64,000 nt of DNA from CAVTLG01 sp963735495 (GTDB lineage: Bacteria; Chloroflexota; Ktedonobacteria; Ktedonobacterales; Ktedonobacteraceae). Both the position numbers and the translations under genes were made by a program. The notes below the pieces were generated by a model. The model made no database searches. It saw only the letters and a list, made by a program, of their open reading frames with translations, and was not told the DNA's origin. Of this stretch, positions 16,856 through 28,166 are shown in pieces. The DNA is taken from assembly GCA_963735495.1 (NCBI GenBank), contig CAVTLG010000002.1:620001-684000 (forward strand). Reading direction: 5' to 3'. The number at the start of each line of letters is the position of its first letter. Positions within the stretch are counted from its first letter, which is position 1.

Positions 16856-19800
16856 ATGGCAACTGTTATCCAGGTAGGGCCACCACGTAACGACTCGGAG
16901 CGTCAGGCTATTACCCATTTACGCGACAATCTACCCGCTAATTGTACCGTCATACACAACTTTGAGCTCGCGCAGGGCAAGGAGATCCTTGAAATCGATT
17001 TGGCTGTCCTTACCCCGCATTGCGTCTATGTTGTGGATGTGAAGGGTGTGCGTGGCCTCATTGATATTCACGGAACAAAATGGTATCCAGAGGGGCGCCA
17101 GCCCTATAATTCGCCCTTGATGAAAGGACGCCTGAACGCCAAACTGCTCAAGGCGTTTATCACTGATCACTATCCCGCACAATTAGAGATGCAGAAGGTG
17201 TATGTCCGTGCCGCAGTGCTGTTAACCGCTCCAGACGCGGTCATTGACGATCATACCGGCATCGATGGCGATGATATCGTACGACTCAATAAGAGCCTGC
17301 TCTATTTTCAAAGCAAAACCAATCTGCCTGCTTATGCATCTTCTGATATACGCAACCTGTTGCCTCTGATTACAAAGGTCATCACAGGTAATGCCAAGAG
17401 GCCACAAACACATCTCTATCGTGATTGGCAAGTGGAAGAGCGGCTGGGTGGCAACGAACGCTTCACTGAGTATCGAGCGCGACACCTCTTTGCGGGCAAA
17501 CGTGGTACAGCACGCTTGCGTGTCTACTCCGTTGACCCATATCAAGATGAGGCGACACGCAAGCGCGAGCAGAAGCTGATTAGTAATGCCTTCCGCTCGA
17601 TTGTTGATGTGCCTGGACACCCCAATATTCTGAATGTTCGTGATTTCTTCGATAGTGAAGATGGCTCATATTTTGTCCTCGTCACCGAAGATGTGCTTGG
17701 TCACGCGCTGCGCCAGCACATCAAAAAAGTATCGTTGGCCCTCACCTTTGATCAGAAGCTACGTATAATGCGTGATGTCCTCGCCGCTCTCGAACATGCT
17801 CATGCCTATCAAGTTGTGCATCGTAATTTAACCCCTGATGCCATTATCGTTGGAGACGACGGTCATGCTCGCCTCGCCTCGTTTGAATATGCACGAGCCG
17901 GAGCCGCTGGAACGAGCAGTATCGCCAAAGACATCGTAGAGGATGTGGACCAGACCTATCAAGCTCCCGAATGTTATCACGATCCCTCACAAGCGAGCAT
18001 CGTCTCCGACCTTTTTTCGGCTGGTCTTGTCTTCTATGAACTACTAACAGGGGAGACTGCATTCAGCAGCCCCACGCAAATATTTGACCAGGAAGCTATC
18101 TTTCCCGTTAAACCGACAGACCTAAAGCCGGATCTTCCTCCTGGACTTGATGCATGGCTCCAAAAGCTCTGCGCCTTTGAAGCTCTGCAGCGTTTTACCA
18201 GTGCAACTGAGGCACTTAGAGCGCTACAACAGGTTATTCTCCCTTCAATAGCACAACAAGCAAGCGACCGCTTCACGCCTCCCTCACAACCACAAGATAA
18301 GCGCAATCTGCCCAGAGAGTATGTGCTTGGTGAACGCTTCGTCGTACAAGAGCGGCTGGGGCAGGGCGGTTTCGGCGTCGCATACAAAGTATTTGATACA
18401 CTCGGAGAAGTGATGCGCGTTCTTAAACTAGTGCTGACAGATCGCCTCTCTGTCTATGGACGCCTGGGGCAGGAGTACAAAGTGCTGGCCTCCATCCCCG
18501 AACATCCCTATGTGGTCAAAGTGATCTGGGCTGATTTGCTAGCAGATCGCACACCTTATATCGTCTTTGAATACATTGACGGCTTAAATGTTGAAACACT
18601 GGTGGACGAAAAAGCCCTCTCGCTAGAAGACGCGGTAAAAATTGCCAGGCAGGTTGCAGAGGGTCTCATCTTCTTACACGAACATGGTATCTATCACCAG
18701 GACATCAAGCCATCGAATCTGCTCTGGACCGAACATGGAGTACGCATCATCGATTTCAACGTTGCTATCTCTGACCAGGCCAGCAACAACATGGCAGGGG
18801 GTACAGGTCGCTATATCCCTCCTGACATGAATGCAGTGGGCAACCTGAATACCAGCCAGAAGATCGAGCGTGATGTCTATGCATTAGGGATTACCTTATA
18901 TGAATGTGTTACGGGGCACTATCCCTTTGAGGATACGCATCTGCGCCAGATCGCTACAGACCCATGCGTCTATGAAGGTGGGGCAAATCTGCATCTTGCC
19001 TTTGTCGCGCTTCTCTTCAAAGCCATCTCACCCACTGCAACTGAGCGTTTTACTTCTGCCCCAGCTCTCCTCTTAGCTCTCACCTCGCTCCCTGCTCTAC
19101 GCAAACCTATCGAGCCGCCACCGCTTGGCGCTTTTTTTCAGCACAGCAGCGAAAAGCCGAACTATAACCCCTACGTGCAGCACCTGCTGACGCTCTACAG
19201 TCAGAGCCAACATACAAATGCTGGCACACGCGGTTTAGATGCCTTTGGTGAGCAAACGTATGTAGATACCTTGCTCGATAAGCAACTGCGACCAGCCATT
19301 CTTGAGGGAGATTTTCAACTGGTGATTATCTCTGGCAATGCAGGAGATGGCAAAACAGCCTTCATTCAACAGATGGCGAAAGACGCGGAGCGTATGGGGG
19401 CGACGATACAGCACCAGACGAATGGCTATACCTTTACCCTGTCCGGGCATACTTTTTTGAGCAACTACGACGGTAGCCAGGATGAAGGTGAGAAGACCAA
19501 TGATGAGGTATTATTCACTTTCCTTGAACCGTTTCGAGGCACGGAAGAGAGTCAATGGCCCAGCAATGAAACACACTTGATCGCCATTAATGAGGGAAGG
19601 CTGATAGATTTCCTGACTGAGCATCAGCAACTCTTTCCACTGCTCACTACGTTAGTCCGGAACGGCCTGAATGGATTGGCAACATCAAATAGTATTGCTG
19701 TTATCAATCTCAATCTGCGCTCCATCGTCGCTGATCAGGGCGAGAAGAATAATTCGGTCTTTGACCGCTTGCTCCGCCGTATGACCCACAAACAGTTCTG

Positions 19801-20929
19801 GGATGTCTGTGAGACCTGCGACCTCAAGCAACAGTGCTACATCTACCACAATGCTCGCACCTTCATGGACCCGATAGCAGGAGCCAAGTCGATAGAACGC
19901 CTCAAGACATTGTATACCATTACGCATCTACGCGGACAATTGCACGTCACCTTGCGTGATCTGCGCTCGGCCCTGGCCTATATGCTGGTGGGAGTAAGAG
20001 ACTGTGATGATGTGCATAAGCTCTATCAAGAGGGTACTCCTGGCGCAGCACAACAGATACTTGATGGCTTCTATTTCAATGCCTGGACGGGTGGAACATA
20101 CCCTTCAAAAGACCGTTTGATCTCGCTGCTAAGGGAGATTGATATCGGCGAGGTAAGTAATCCCGACCTGGATAGAGGCTTTGACTTTCTCAAACCAACG
20201 TCGCGCGAGATGGCTCGCTTCTCCTATGCCGAACGCAGCAACTACGATGATACATTACTTACAAAGATCTTTGAGCAGCTTCCACGTGAGTATATAGAGC
20301 GAACTCGTGCAAAAAATATTGAGCGACACAAAAACTATGTTGCGATGTTGCGGCGGCGTCAGTACTTTGAGTGCCGTGATGAGAGTTGGGAGGCCATGTT
20401 ACCCTATCGCCACTATAAAACCTTCTCAGCCTTGATTACGCAAGCCATCGACTCAACTGCGGAAGTTCCCAAACTTTTGCTCGCCATTAACCGAGGCGAA
20501 GGGTTGGTGGATGTAACCAAACTGACAGAGACACTCGCACTACGCGTACGACGCGTCGAGCGTGGCACTATCCAGAGTTATCGTCTCTTCAATGGCAAGT
20601 ATTTTACACTGATGCAGCGCGAGACGAAAGAGAGTACGCGCTTTATCGAGTACCTCTCCCAATCGCTCTACCTGCACTATGAGACCGAGACAGGCCATAA
20701 AGCCGAGCTACGCATCAATCTCGATATCTATGAAATGCTGATGCGACTCAATAATGGCTATCGTCCCAGTCCAGAAGAGCTACAAGGCTTTTATTTGAGC
20801 ATGATGATATTCAAGAATATCCTGGCCTCTGCTCCCTATCAAGAAGTATTGCTCACAGAAACAGGACACGAGTTTTACAAGGTAAGTCGAGGCAAGGATG
20901 GTACATTATCACTTGCCGCACAGCAGTAA
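16856..20929 (+). CDS. NERD - pseudokinase - kinase - NTPase fusion (MAD6/PglW-like)
   Basis: The ATG at 16856 follows TAGGAGGGA; an ATG at 16829 is less good. The 1357-residue protein has four parts. Residues 5-130 form a NERD domain with the nuclease-like EIDLAVLTPHCVYVVDVKG. Residues about 190-460 are a kinase fold whose catalytic loop is HRNLTPD (Asp to Asn) and whose DFG is replaced by SFE, so it is probably a pseudokinase. Residues about 480-740 are a second kinase with GQGGFG, HQDIKPSN and DFN. From about 825 there is a P-loop NTPase, GNAGDGKT, with CETC...C nearby. Kinases of this type occur in Pgl/BREX (PglW) and in MADS (MAD6). It probably senses infection and phosphorylates partners. 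The gene sits 76 bp after the specificity subunit. Confidence 0.85.
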   Translation: MATVIQVGPPRNDSERQAITHLRDNLPANCTVIHNFELAQGKEILEIDLAVLTPHCVYVVDVKGVRGLIDIHGTKWYPEGRQPYNSPLMKGRLNAKLLKAFITDHYPAQLEMQKVYVRAAVLLTAPDAVIDDHTGIDGDDIVRLNKSLLYFQSKTNLPAYASSDIRNLLPLITKVITGNAKRPQTHLYRDWQVEERLGGNERFTEYRARHLFAGKRGTARLRVYSVDPYQDEATRKREQKLISNAFRSIVDVPGHPNILNVRDFFDSEDGSYFVLVTEDVLGHALRQHIKKVSLALTFDQKLRIMRDVLAALEHAHAYQVVHRNLTPDAIIVGDDGHARLASFEYARAGAAGTSSIAKDIVEDVDQTYQAPECYHDPSQASIVSDLFSAGLVFYELLTGETAFSSPTQIFDQEAIFPVKPTDLKPDLPPGLDAWLQKLCAFEALQRFTSATEALRALQQVILPSIAQQASDRFTPPSQPQDKRNLPREYVLGERFVVQERLGQGGFGVAYKVFDTLGEVMRVLKLVLTDRLSVYGRLGQEYKVLASIPEHPYVVKVIWADLLADRTPYIVFEYIDGLNVETLVDEKALSLEDAVKIARQVAEGLIFLHEHGIYHQDIKPSNLLWTEHGVRIIDFNVAISDQASNNMAGGTGRYIPPDMNAVGNLNTSQKIERDVYALGITLYECVTGHYPFEDTHLRQIATDPCVYEGGANLHLAFVALLFKAISPTATERFTSAPALLLALTSLPALRKPIEPPPLGAFFQHSSEKPNYNPYVQHLLTLYSQSQHTNAGTRGLDAFGEQTYVDTLLDKQLRPAILEGDFQLVIISGNAGDGKTAFIQQMAKDAERMGATIQHQTNGYTFTLSGHTFLSNYDGSQDEGEKTNDEVLFTFLEPFRGTEESQWPSNETHLIAINEGRLIDFLTEHQQLFPLLTTLVRNGLNGLATSNSIAVINLNLRSIVADQGEKNNSVFDRLLRRMTHKQFWDVCETCDLKQQCYIYHNARTFMDPIAGAKSIERLKTLYTITHLRGQLHVTLRDLRSALAYMLVGVRDCDDVHKLYQEGTPGAAQQILDGFYFNAWTGGTYPSKDRLISLLREIDIGEVSNPDLDRGFDFLKPTSREMARFSYAERSNYDDTLLTKIFEQLPREYIERTRAKNIERHKNYVAMLRRRQYFECRDESWEAMLPYRHYKTFSALITQAIDSTAEVPKLLLAINRGEGLVDVTKLTETLALRVRRVERGTIQSYRLFNGKYFTLMQRETKESTRFIEYLSQSLYLHYETETGHKAELRINLDIYEMLMRLNNGYRPSPEELQGFYLSMMIFKNILASAPYQEVLLTETGHEFYKVSRGKDGTLSLAAQQ

Positions 20930-20946
20930 GGAAAGAGAGTTGCGTT

Positions 20947-22644
20947 GTGGTAACACGAGGACGAGACAGAGAATTTCGCTTTCCCCAGGTGAGTTACGTC
21001 GACTACAAGCAGATCGAGATAGATCGTACCTTGCTCAATCTCTTTCCGCGTTTAAAGTTTGGAGGCTATCTAGGGCGAGTCAAAAAACTGTCTTTTCAGT
21101 TGAACATAGAATCGTTCCTGGCAGAGTTAATTGACGATAAAAACAAGGACACGTTTGTAGGCTTCGCAGAGTACCCAGAGATTGTGCGTAAATGGCTGGA
21201 AACAGACCTGCTTGATCTTGTCCATCGTGGACGTCCCAAACAAGCCTTCGTCTCCCCGCGTCCCCTACATGGAAATATTTACAAATTCCGTAACGCCGAT
21301 CATGCACGCGACTATAATACCTCAGAACACGTCTACTGGATGCTCTATCACGCACAAAAGGGGCCAGATGTACTCAATGAACTAAAAAAGTTTCTCTTCC
21401 CAGATATGGATTGGAACAATGATAGGGTACAAGAGATAACCACAAGAATAGATGTAGAAACACAGGTTATTCTCCACTTTGATGCTCAGGTGAAAGGAGA
21501 TCTTGTAGATCACTCAAAACCTCTGGAAAGTTATCCGTCTCTTTGTATGCAACAGGCAAACCTCTTTGCGGAGGATATTCTGCGTTTGCTCGCTTACGAA
21601 AACTATATTCCGCGTTCGGTTCTCGTGGACTACCTGAAAACGCTTTTTGCCTTCCATCTAGCACTCTATCATCTACATATCTTCAAGCTTCTGCCAGCAT
21701 TAGTCAAACAACAAAAAGGAAATCTCTCGTGCCAGGTCAAGGGTTGTCCTCTTGCGCATACAAAAATAGCACAACAAATGGGTTGTCAGCATACAACAGG
21801 GCTAGTAGTCGAGATGGGTGACGCTACTAATACGCATATGTTGGAGCTTTCTCGCCGTAGTACCGATGCACATTACAGGCGCATATCACCCTTTATTCAG
21901 GCACAGTACATCGTCAAAAACCTGGATGATATGGTGAAATATCTGATCAAGGTGAAAAAACTCTCTGCGCCAACGCGGGGCTATTTCTCTGTCCCAGAGC
22001 TGCTGCAATTTTTAGATGATCGCTACAAAGCAGAGCGCGAGAAGTTCTTTGGGCAGCGCCTCAAAGAGCATATTGAGAAGAATGAAAGCGAAAGCCCGGA
22101 TGGTGTGATGTCGCCGGAGGTGAAGCGGATCACTGAGCTGGGGTTAGACGATTTTGAAGCCTGTATCGAGATTATCATGGTCAATCGTGTACAATTCCAT
22201 CGCCGCTACATCACCGAATGTATTGATTCGCTGTTACTCAAAAATCGTGATGCGGGCCTCCTGCGTCATGCTCGTACTAGAGAGAGTCCACGACACTTTA
22301 TGCTTGGGAGCCGCCTACTTGAGGTTCTTTTACAAATGGCTGTCCTCAGGCCACAAGGAACGGGATTTGCCACGCAAGAGATGCGTATTGACGATCTTCT
22401 AGCCTTCTTGCGAGATCGCTATGGTTTATACATTGATTGTTTGCCCAACGGTGATGGCTTTGACAAGCCCAGTATTACTGATCTACAAGCGTTAAAATAT
22501 AACAAAGAGGCATTTAAAATGCGCCTGCGTGAGATAGGATTTTTCCAGGATCTTTCTGATGCCTATGTCACCCAGACCGTTACACCACGCTATACCATCA
22601 CAAAGGCGACAACGAGTGATAAAAAGCCTGTTGGAAGGGAATAA
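20947..22644 (+). CDS. Unknown protein of the MADS-like operon (MAD7-like by position)
   Basis: The start is a GTG at 20947 with AAGGAAAGAGAG before it, right after the kinase stop codon. The 565-residue protein is mostly helical and charged, without a motif I can assign. A possible zinc site lies at about 255-280 (SCQVKGCPLAH...QQMGCQHTTG), with two Cys-x4-Cys/His groups. There is no signal peptide or membrane segment. Its place between the kinase and the HerA-like ATPase, with only 18 bp and 0 bp spacing, is that of MAD7 in methylation-associated defence. I call it MAD7-like from position only. The TAA stop is followed directly by the next ATG. Confidence 0.7.
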   Translation: MVTRGRDREFRFPQVSYVDYKQIEIDRTLLNLFPRLKFGGYLGRVKKLSFQLNIESFLAELIDDKNKDTFVGFAEYPEIVRKWLETDLLDLVHRGRPKQAFVSPRPLHGNIYKFRNADHARDYNTSEHVYWMLYHAQKGPDVLNELKKFLFPDMDWNNDRVQEITTRIDVETQVILHFDAQVKGDLVDHSKPLESYPSLCMQQANLFAEDILRLLAYENYIPRSVLVDYLKTLFAFHLALYHLHIFKLLPALVKQQKGNLSCQVKGCPLAHTKIAQQMGCQHTTGLVVEMGDATNTHMLELSRRSTDAHYRRISPFIQAQYIVKNLDDMVKYLIKVKKLSAPTRGYFSVPELLQFLDDRYKAEREKFFGQRLKEHIEKNESESPDGVMSPEVKRITELGLDDFEACIEIIMVNRVQFHRRYITECIDSLLLKNRDAGLLRHARTRESPRHFMLGSRLLEVLLQMAVLRPQGTGFATQEMRIDDLLAFLRDRYGLYIDCLPNGDGFDKPSITDLQALKYNKEAFKMRLREIGFFQDLSDAYVTQTVTPRYTITKATTSDKKPVGRE

Positions 22645-25600
22645 ATGGGTACAAGTATTGCTTTTCAGGAATTAAGTGAATCGGATATTACACAGGCACT
22701 CTGTGATGTACTCGCCCCTCGGCTAAAAGAAACTATCAGTGCACGTGCGCCAGGCCATTGCATGCGCGTGGCAAACCTCGACCTTGACCTGATGGTCTCG
22801 CTGAGCCGTGTACTCCATATAGCCTGTCCCGATGCTCAGATATACATTTTGCAAGAAAATGGCGCTTCCTCATACACTAGCGGAGAAGCGCACCTGTTCA
22901 TCTCCTCGACGAAACTCTGTCGAGTTACGCAATCCACTCCCAGGCGGGGAACTACGCCCGCCGCTGCTCATCTTCTTGCCAGCAAATCTACAAGCGAGCG
23001 CCGAAGATTCATTTGGCATTGCTACTTTTGAAGACATCCCAGTTAACGATATTTATAGTAGTTTGCGAGCACAACTGCTACAAGAAGTTCCAGCCCCTTT
23101 GCAGGGGTATGTTGACGATCTCCTGATGATACCTCAGAGTGAGTGGTGGCCTTGGGCCGATCCGGTAGCTCAGGTGCGTTTCCTGCTCACAACAGTGAAA
23201 AATAAGGTTGATGGTGAGTCACTAGGAGCGTCATTATACGAACTGGGCCTCGTACCAGACCTGCGCCTTTTCGATGATCCCGCGTTGATGCAGAACCGTA
23301 TCCGTAGAAATCTGGAATTGGTGCGCAAGCTGACCTATTCTGATGCCTCAATTCGTGGACGTGTGTTAGAACTCAGTCTGAGTGAGAAGGCAACACAATT
23401 GCGGCTGATTACCTTTCTTACGGAAGTGGGTATTGTCGATCCGCATACCTGGACCCGTCAAATTATTATTAACAAAGCCAATACAGCGCTCTCTTTTGAT
23501 AAGTGGCAATTTATCGACGAGATTAATAGCGATAAAATTGCGCTACAAGTGGTAGATATCGCGCTGCAAAAAGTGGGTGAGCAAGAAGAAGACGAGCGCT
23601 TAGAAGATCTAAGCGGACAAAAGGTCCTCAACCCTAACCTGCAAACGAAGTTTACTATCATCTTCAAGGTTGACCCTCATCCTACTCGTGTCCCTAGTCT
23701 GGACCATTTCACTGTACAAATACTGACGAAAGATAACGAACCCGTAGGTGGAGCGAAGCGAGTAAAAACATGGACAAGCAAGAAAATCGAACAGAACGTA
23801 GTGTTAGATAAGCTCAATAAGCTCGATTTTGAAGATGGTTGGCATTTTGTACGCGTCCTGCCCTGGACAAAAGAGGACGAACCTATTCCACTGGATGAGC
23901 CGTCGCGCGATTTCCAGGATAATCGTGTCAGGTCCAATGATAGCGAGCCGTTCTATGTCCTGCGCGAAGGCGAAATTGTTGATCCTCCACCAAGGACAGT
24001 TCCGCAAGAGTACAGTTTTGAGCATGCGAAAATTCGCGCACAGTTTAAGGCATTAACTGAACAGCGGGATCCAGCTTTATTAACAAAGATACAGATAGAA
24101 TGGATCGACAAGGCCAGTAAGAGCCGTCATTCACAACAAGAGACACTCGAAGTGCGCTTTGAGCATGGAAGCAGATTTCATATCCCTATCTCGCGTCATC
24201 TCAAAACCCTGGAGCGGACCATACTTACTGAGCCACGTGGGGCAATGCACTGGTCCTGGCATGTAAATATGAGAGCAACGCATAGTGATGGTCCTGTTGC
24301 TGATAGTACACCCTGGCCTAAATCTGCGGCAGTCGAAAGTTTTCTGGATGCGAGAACACGCTACTTCGAGGCCATCTGCTCCAACCTGCCAGGGAAAGAA
24401 CCTATCGTACAAGCCATTGATCTCGTCCAAGTCTACGATCAGAGCGTTGAGTACGTAGAGGCTTATCGAGACCTGCTGACTGATCTCGCACGAAAAATTG
24501 AACAGAGCCGAGGGACAGATCAGCAAAAGACTATTCTTGCCCTGCGAACTATCATCGCTATAGACACCGTGCGTATCACCTTAACGGACTTTCGTGGTCG
24601 CACAAAGGAAGCCGTATTAGTAGGACCAACGCACCCATTACGCGCACTCTGGTTTACCACATGGGCCAATGTCGCTCAACAGTGGCTCGAAGCGACAATG
24701 AATGTTTCAGAGGAGTACATTATACCCGTTCGTGATGGGCTACTCCATCGCCTCGTACCACTAAATATTCCAGCGACGCTGCCTAATACTGATGGCAAAA
24801 TCTTCATCATGGTTGACAACGTCAACCCGTTCTGGTCATTATATGCGCCTTCGATGGAGGAGGACACGCGTGGACTACTAGGTGAAGTCTGCACCTTCCT
24901 GGGTCTTCCTGAACCCGCTATTGGTGGAGAGACGATCTCGGTAGATAGTATCGCGGCACGTATCGCCCGCTATTTAGTGCAACATCCCTACATTCGGACA
25001 CTCATCATCAATGCTTTCAATCCTGGTAGGGCAGAGGTCTTGGCACGAGCATTGGTGCACTTACAAAAACAAGAGGCATTCTCGCTACTACACTACGATG
25101 TACGTCTATTTGTCCCTGATCCTGCCGCGCCATACGTGGGAGAGGCCATAGAAGCCCTCCTGGCTCCTGGCTCAGGCGTGAGCACAGAGGCAACGGATAT
25201 CTTTGCCACCCCAGGTAACAGTCATCTCTTTCCCAAACTGAGTCTGGCTATCCATGCACTCGACGACTTTTACCACAAACCACAGACCTATCGCTCACAT
25301 CTGAGTATGCTTTTTGATCTTTTCCCTGCCGAAGAAGTTGGAGCTGGACCAGCGTTCAGTACGTTAGAGACAATGCCTTTGTATGGGCTAATCCAAGATT
25401 TCACGACGCGTTTCCAGGATAGCGAGGTTGGTACCTTCTGGCAACGCCAACCACAACACGGGCAGGCACATGCCCTTCCTGGTACGGAAGAGTCTGTGGA
25501 ACTACTAGCAGGTGTCTCAAATATGCTTTCAGGGATGGTTGCAACAATAGCGACAGGGAATGCAGCCTTCGAGCTACGCCCCATTGTCACACTGAGTTTA

Positions 25601-28153
25601 ACGACGGCACAACGTGAACTCATTCACTATGCGCATGAGGTAAGTGACTGGGTCTTCACGATTGATCGCAATATCGGTATTGAATTTTTCGATCACGGCT
25701 GGCAAGACGAGCGTCCTGAATATCTGATTGACTACATTCCAGATAGCTCAACTGGCTCTGGTCATCGGCTCATTACCACCTCGCGTGTCTTGTTGGAACT
25801 GAAATCAACCTTACAACCAGTACTGGCACGACATCTTCTCAGTGCAGGCAATCGTGAAACAGTGCTCATTCTTAACCAGTTACGCGCCCTCTCTGGCCGT
25901 TTAGCTCTCAAGCTTATTGGATCATCGACACATCAGACTGAAGCGCTGGGACTTGCCTTGGCGCGCCTCTTTTTACTTCAGCAGGGTGCATTATCAAATC
26001 AGATTATTCTGCCGCTCGATACGCATTTGGACCTTTTTTACGCGGCGAAGCGTGCCATTGAAGAGATTGGTGAGGCCGTAACACTACAACGTACTGACCT
26101 TGCTCTCTTTGATTTGGATGCCGCTACACGCACGATCCGCTGTAACCTTGTTGAGGTCAAGTGTTACTCCGATGTAGGTAGCGTGAGCGCATATGCTCAA
26201 CTCAAGGAGCATATAGCCGAACAGCTTGAGAAAAGCCAGGAGGTATTATGCTATCATTTCGATCCACACTTGAAGCAGCCAGATCGCCCAGATCGTCTTT
26301 TGAAGACGCGCGAACTGGCAATACTCCTCGCATTCTACTTGGGACGTTCGCAGCGCTACAAATTGATGCGGAAGGACATCGATACTGAGGCTCAGTTCTT
26401 CCTATCGACCCTTGAGCAGGGATACACACTGCACTTTACACGCAGTGCACTTATCTTCGACTTTGAAAAAATGGGGGTGGAGCTTGTCGATAACGAACGC
26501 AACATCGAGTTTTATCGTATTGGTAAAGATCAGATCGATACGCTGATTGCTGATTATTCGTCTCAGTCTTTCGCAGAAGAAATGGACAGGATGCCTACCT
26601 ACAATTCCAGTTCCTCTCTCTCTTCACTTCCATATGCCTCCTTTCTGGCCCCAGAGCGAGATCATTCTGTTACCTGGGAGCGCAAAGCATATGCGGAGCT
26701 TGATAACAGTGAAATTTTGGCAGGTCAGACAGCTATCCCGCAACCGCACGATCAATCTTCGCTGGTAGACGATGATGTGCCAGCGAATGATAGAGACCTA
26801 TTAGTTCTTGATGCTCCTGAGCCTCACCATGTTCCAGAACAAGAAAGCATAGTACGAGAAGAGAATATACACTATCAAGATAATTATATCCAACCGAGCA
26901 AACTGGATCCGCTCATATCCCAGGTAAAAATGCCAGCAGAGAACGCGCCAGGCTACGATGTGATGTTGGGTGCGCAAGGTACTACTCCCCAATACGGCAT
27001 CTTTGGGGAAATCGCTGGTAGAAAAATAGCGCTCGATCTTAATCAAACGCACACAATTAGCCTATTCGGTGTACAGGGTAGTGGGAAAAGCTATACACTA
27101 GGGAGCATTGTAGAGATGGCCTGTCTGCCTATTCCTGCTATCAACGTGCTCCCCAGTCCACTAGCTACCGTCATCTTCCACTACAGTCCAACGCAGGACT
27201 ATCAGCCAGAGTTTACCTCGATGGTTGCTCCAAACGCAGATACTAAGCAGATCGCTCAGTTACACGAACGCTATGGAGCTGCACCACGAGCATTACAAGA
27301 TATGCTTTTGCTTGTACCAACGGCAAAGGTCGTAGAACGTCAAAGTGAGTATCCAGGCATTGAAGTGCTACCTATTACCTTTGCTGCCTCTGAATTAAAA
27401 GCTGTTCACTGGAAATTTCTCATGAACGCGGTGGGCAGTCAGAGTGGATATATTAAGCAGATCAATCTTATCATGAAAAAATTGCGTGAGAAGCTGACCT
27501 TAGAGGGCTTACGCCAAGAGATAGCCAATTCTTTCATGACAGATCATCTCAAAGAATTAGCACAAATGCGCCTGGAATTTGCCGCAGAGTACATCGACGA
27601 TAGCAGAAGATTGACCGATGTTATCCGTCCTGGCCGCCTTGTCATTGTCGATATACGTGATGAATTTATCGAAAAGGATGAGGCCTTAGGCTTGTTTGTC
27701 GTGCTCCTACAAATCTTCTCCGAGGCAACCTACCAGGGAAAAACATTTAACAAACTGGTGGTTTTTGATGAGGCACACAAGTATGTGGAAAATCAGGATC
27801 TTGTCTCCGGGCTAATTGAAGTGGTCCGTGAAATGCGTCATAAGGGGACAAGTATTATGGTTGCATCGCAAGATCCTCCTTCTGTACCAGTATCGTTGAT
27901 AGAACTCTCATCGCAGATTATACTGCATAGATGTAATTCACCTGCATGGTTGAAACATATTCAAAAGGCGAATGCATCGCTCAATAGTCTCACACCTGAG
28001 AAGATGAGCCATCTTGGTTCAGGTGAAGCCTACATCTGGTCTGCAAAAGCCACAGACGATGGCTTTACCAGAGGTGCAATCAAGGTGAAATGTCGTCCAA
28101 GAGTAACACAACATGGTGGAGACACAAAAACAGCAGTTGTTAAGGGCGAATAG
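22645..28153 (+). CDS. Large HerA/FtsK-like ATPase (MAD8-like) with an apparent frameshift
   Basis: The gene starts at the ATG 22645, fused to the previous stop (TAAATG). The first frame reads to about residue 90 (HLFISSTKL). The reading then continues sensibly only one base over: VELRNPLPGGELRPP, running open to 28153. One extra base within ACTCTG at 22915-22918 explains this. The restored product is about 1835 residues. The C-terminal 400 residues are a HerA-like ATPase with Walker A GVQGSGKSYTLGS (about residue 1475), Walker B KLVVFDEAHKYVE (about 1708) and a downstream MVASQDPPSVP sensor. The preceding 1400 residues are not recognised; an acidic linker lies before the ATPase. HerA-like proteins translocate DNA, so this is probably the interference engine. 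Without the repair, translation from an internal start at 22832 would lose the N-terminus. Confidence 0.8.
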
Positions 28154-28166
28154 AGGTAACTCACTC

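Noticed and set aside
22832..22920. ATG at 22832 as true start of the HerA-like ATPase
   Set aside because: It overlaps the coupled frame from 22645; the text before about 22918 in that frame looks random, while the 22645 frame fits.
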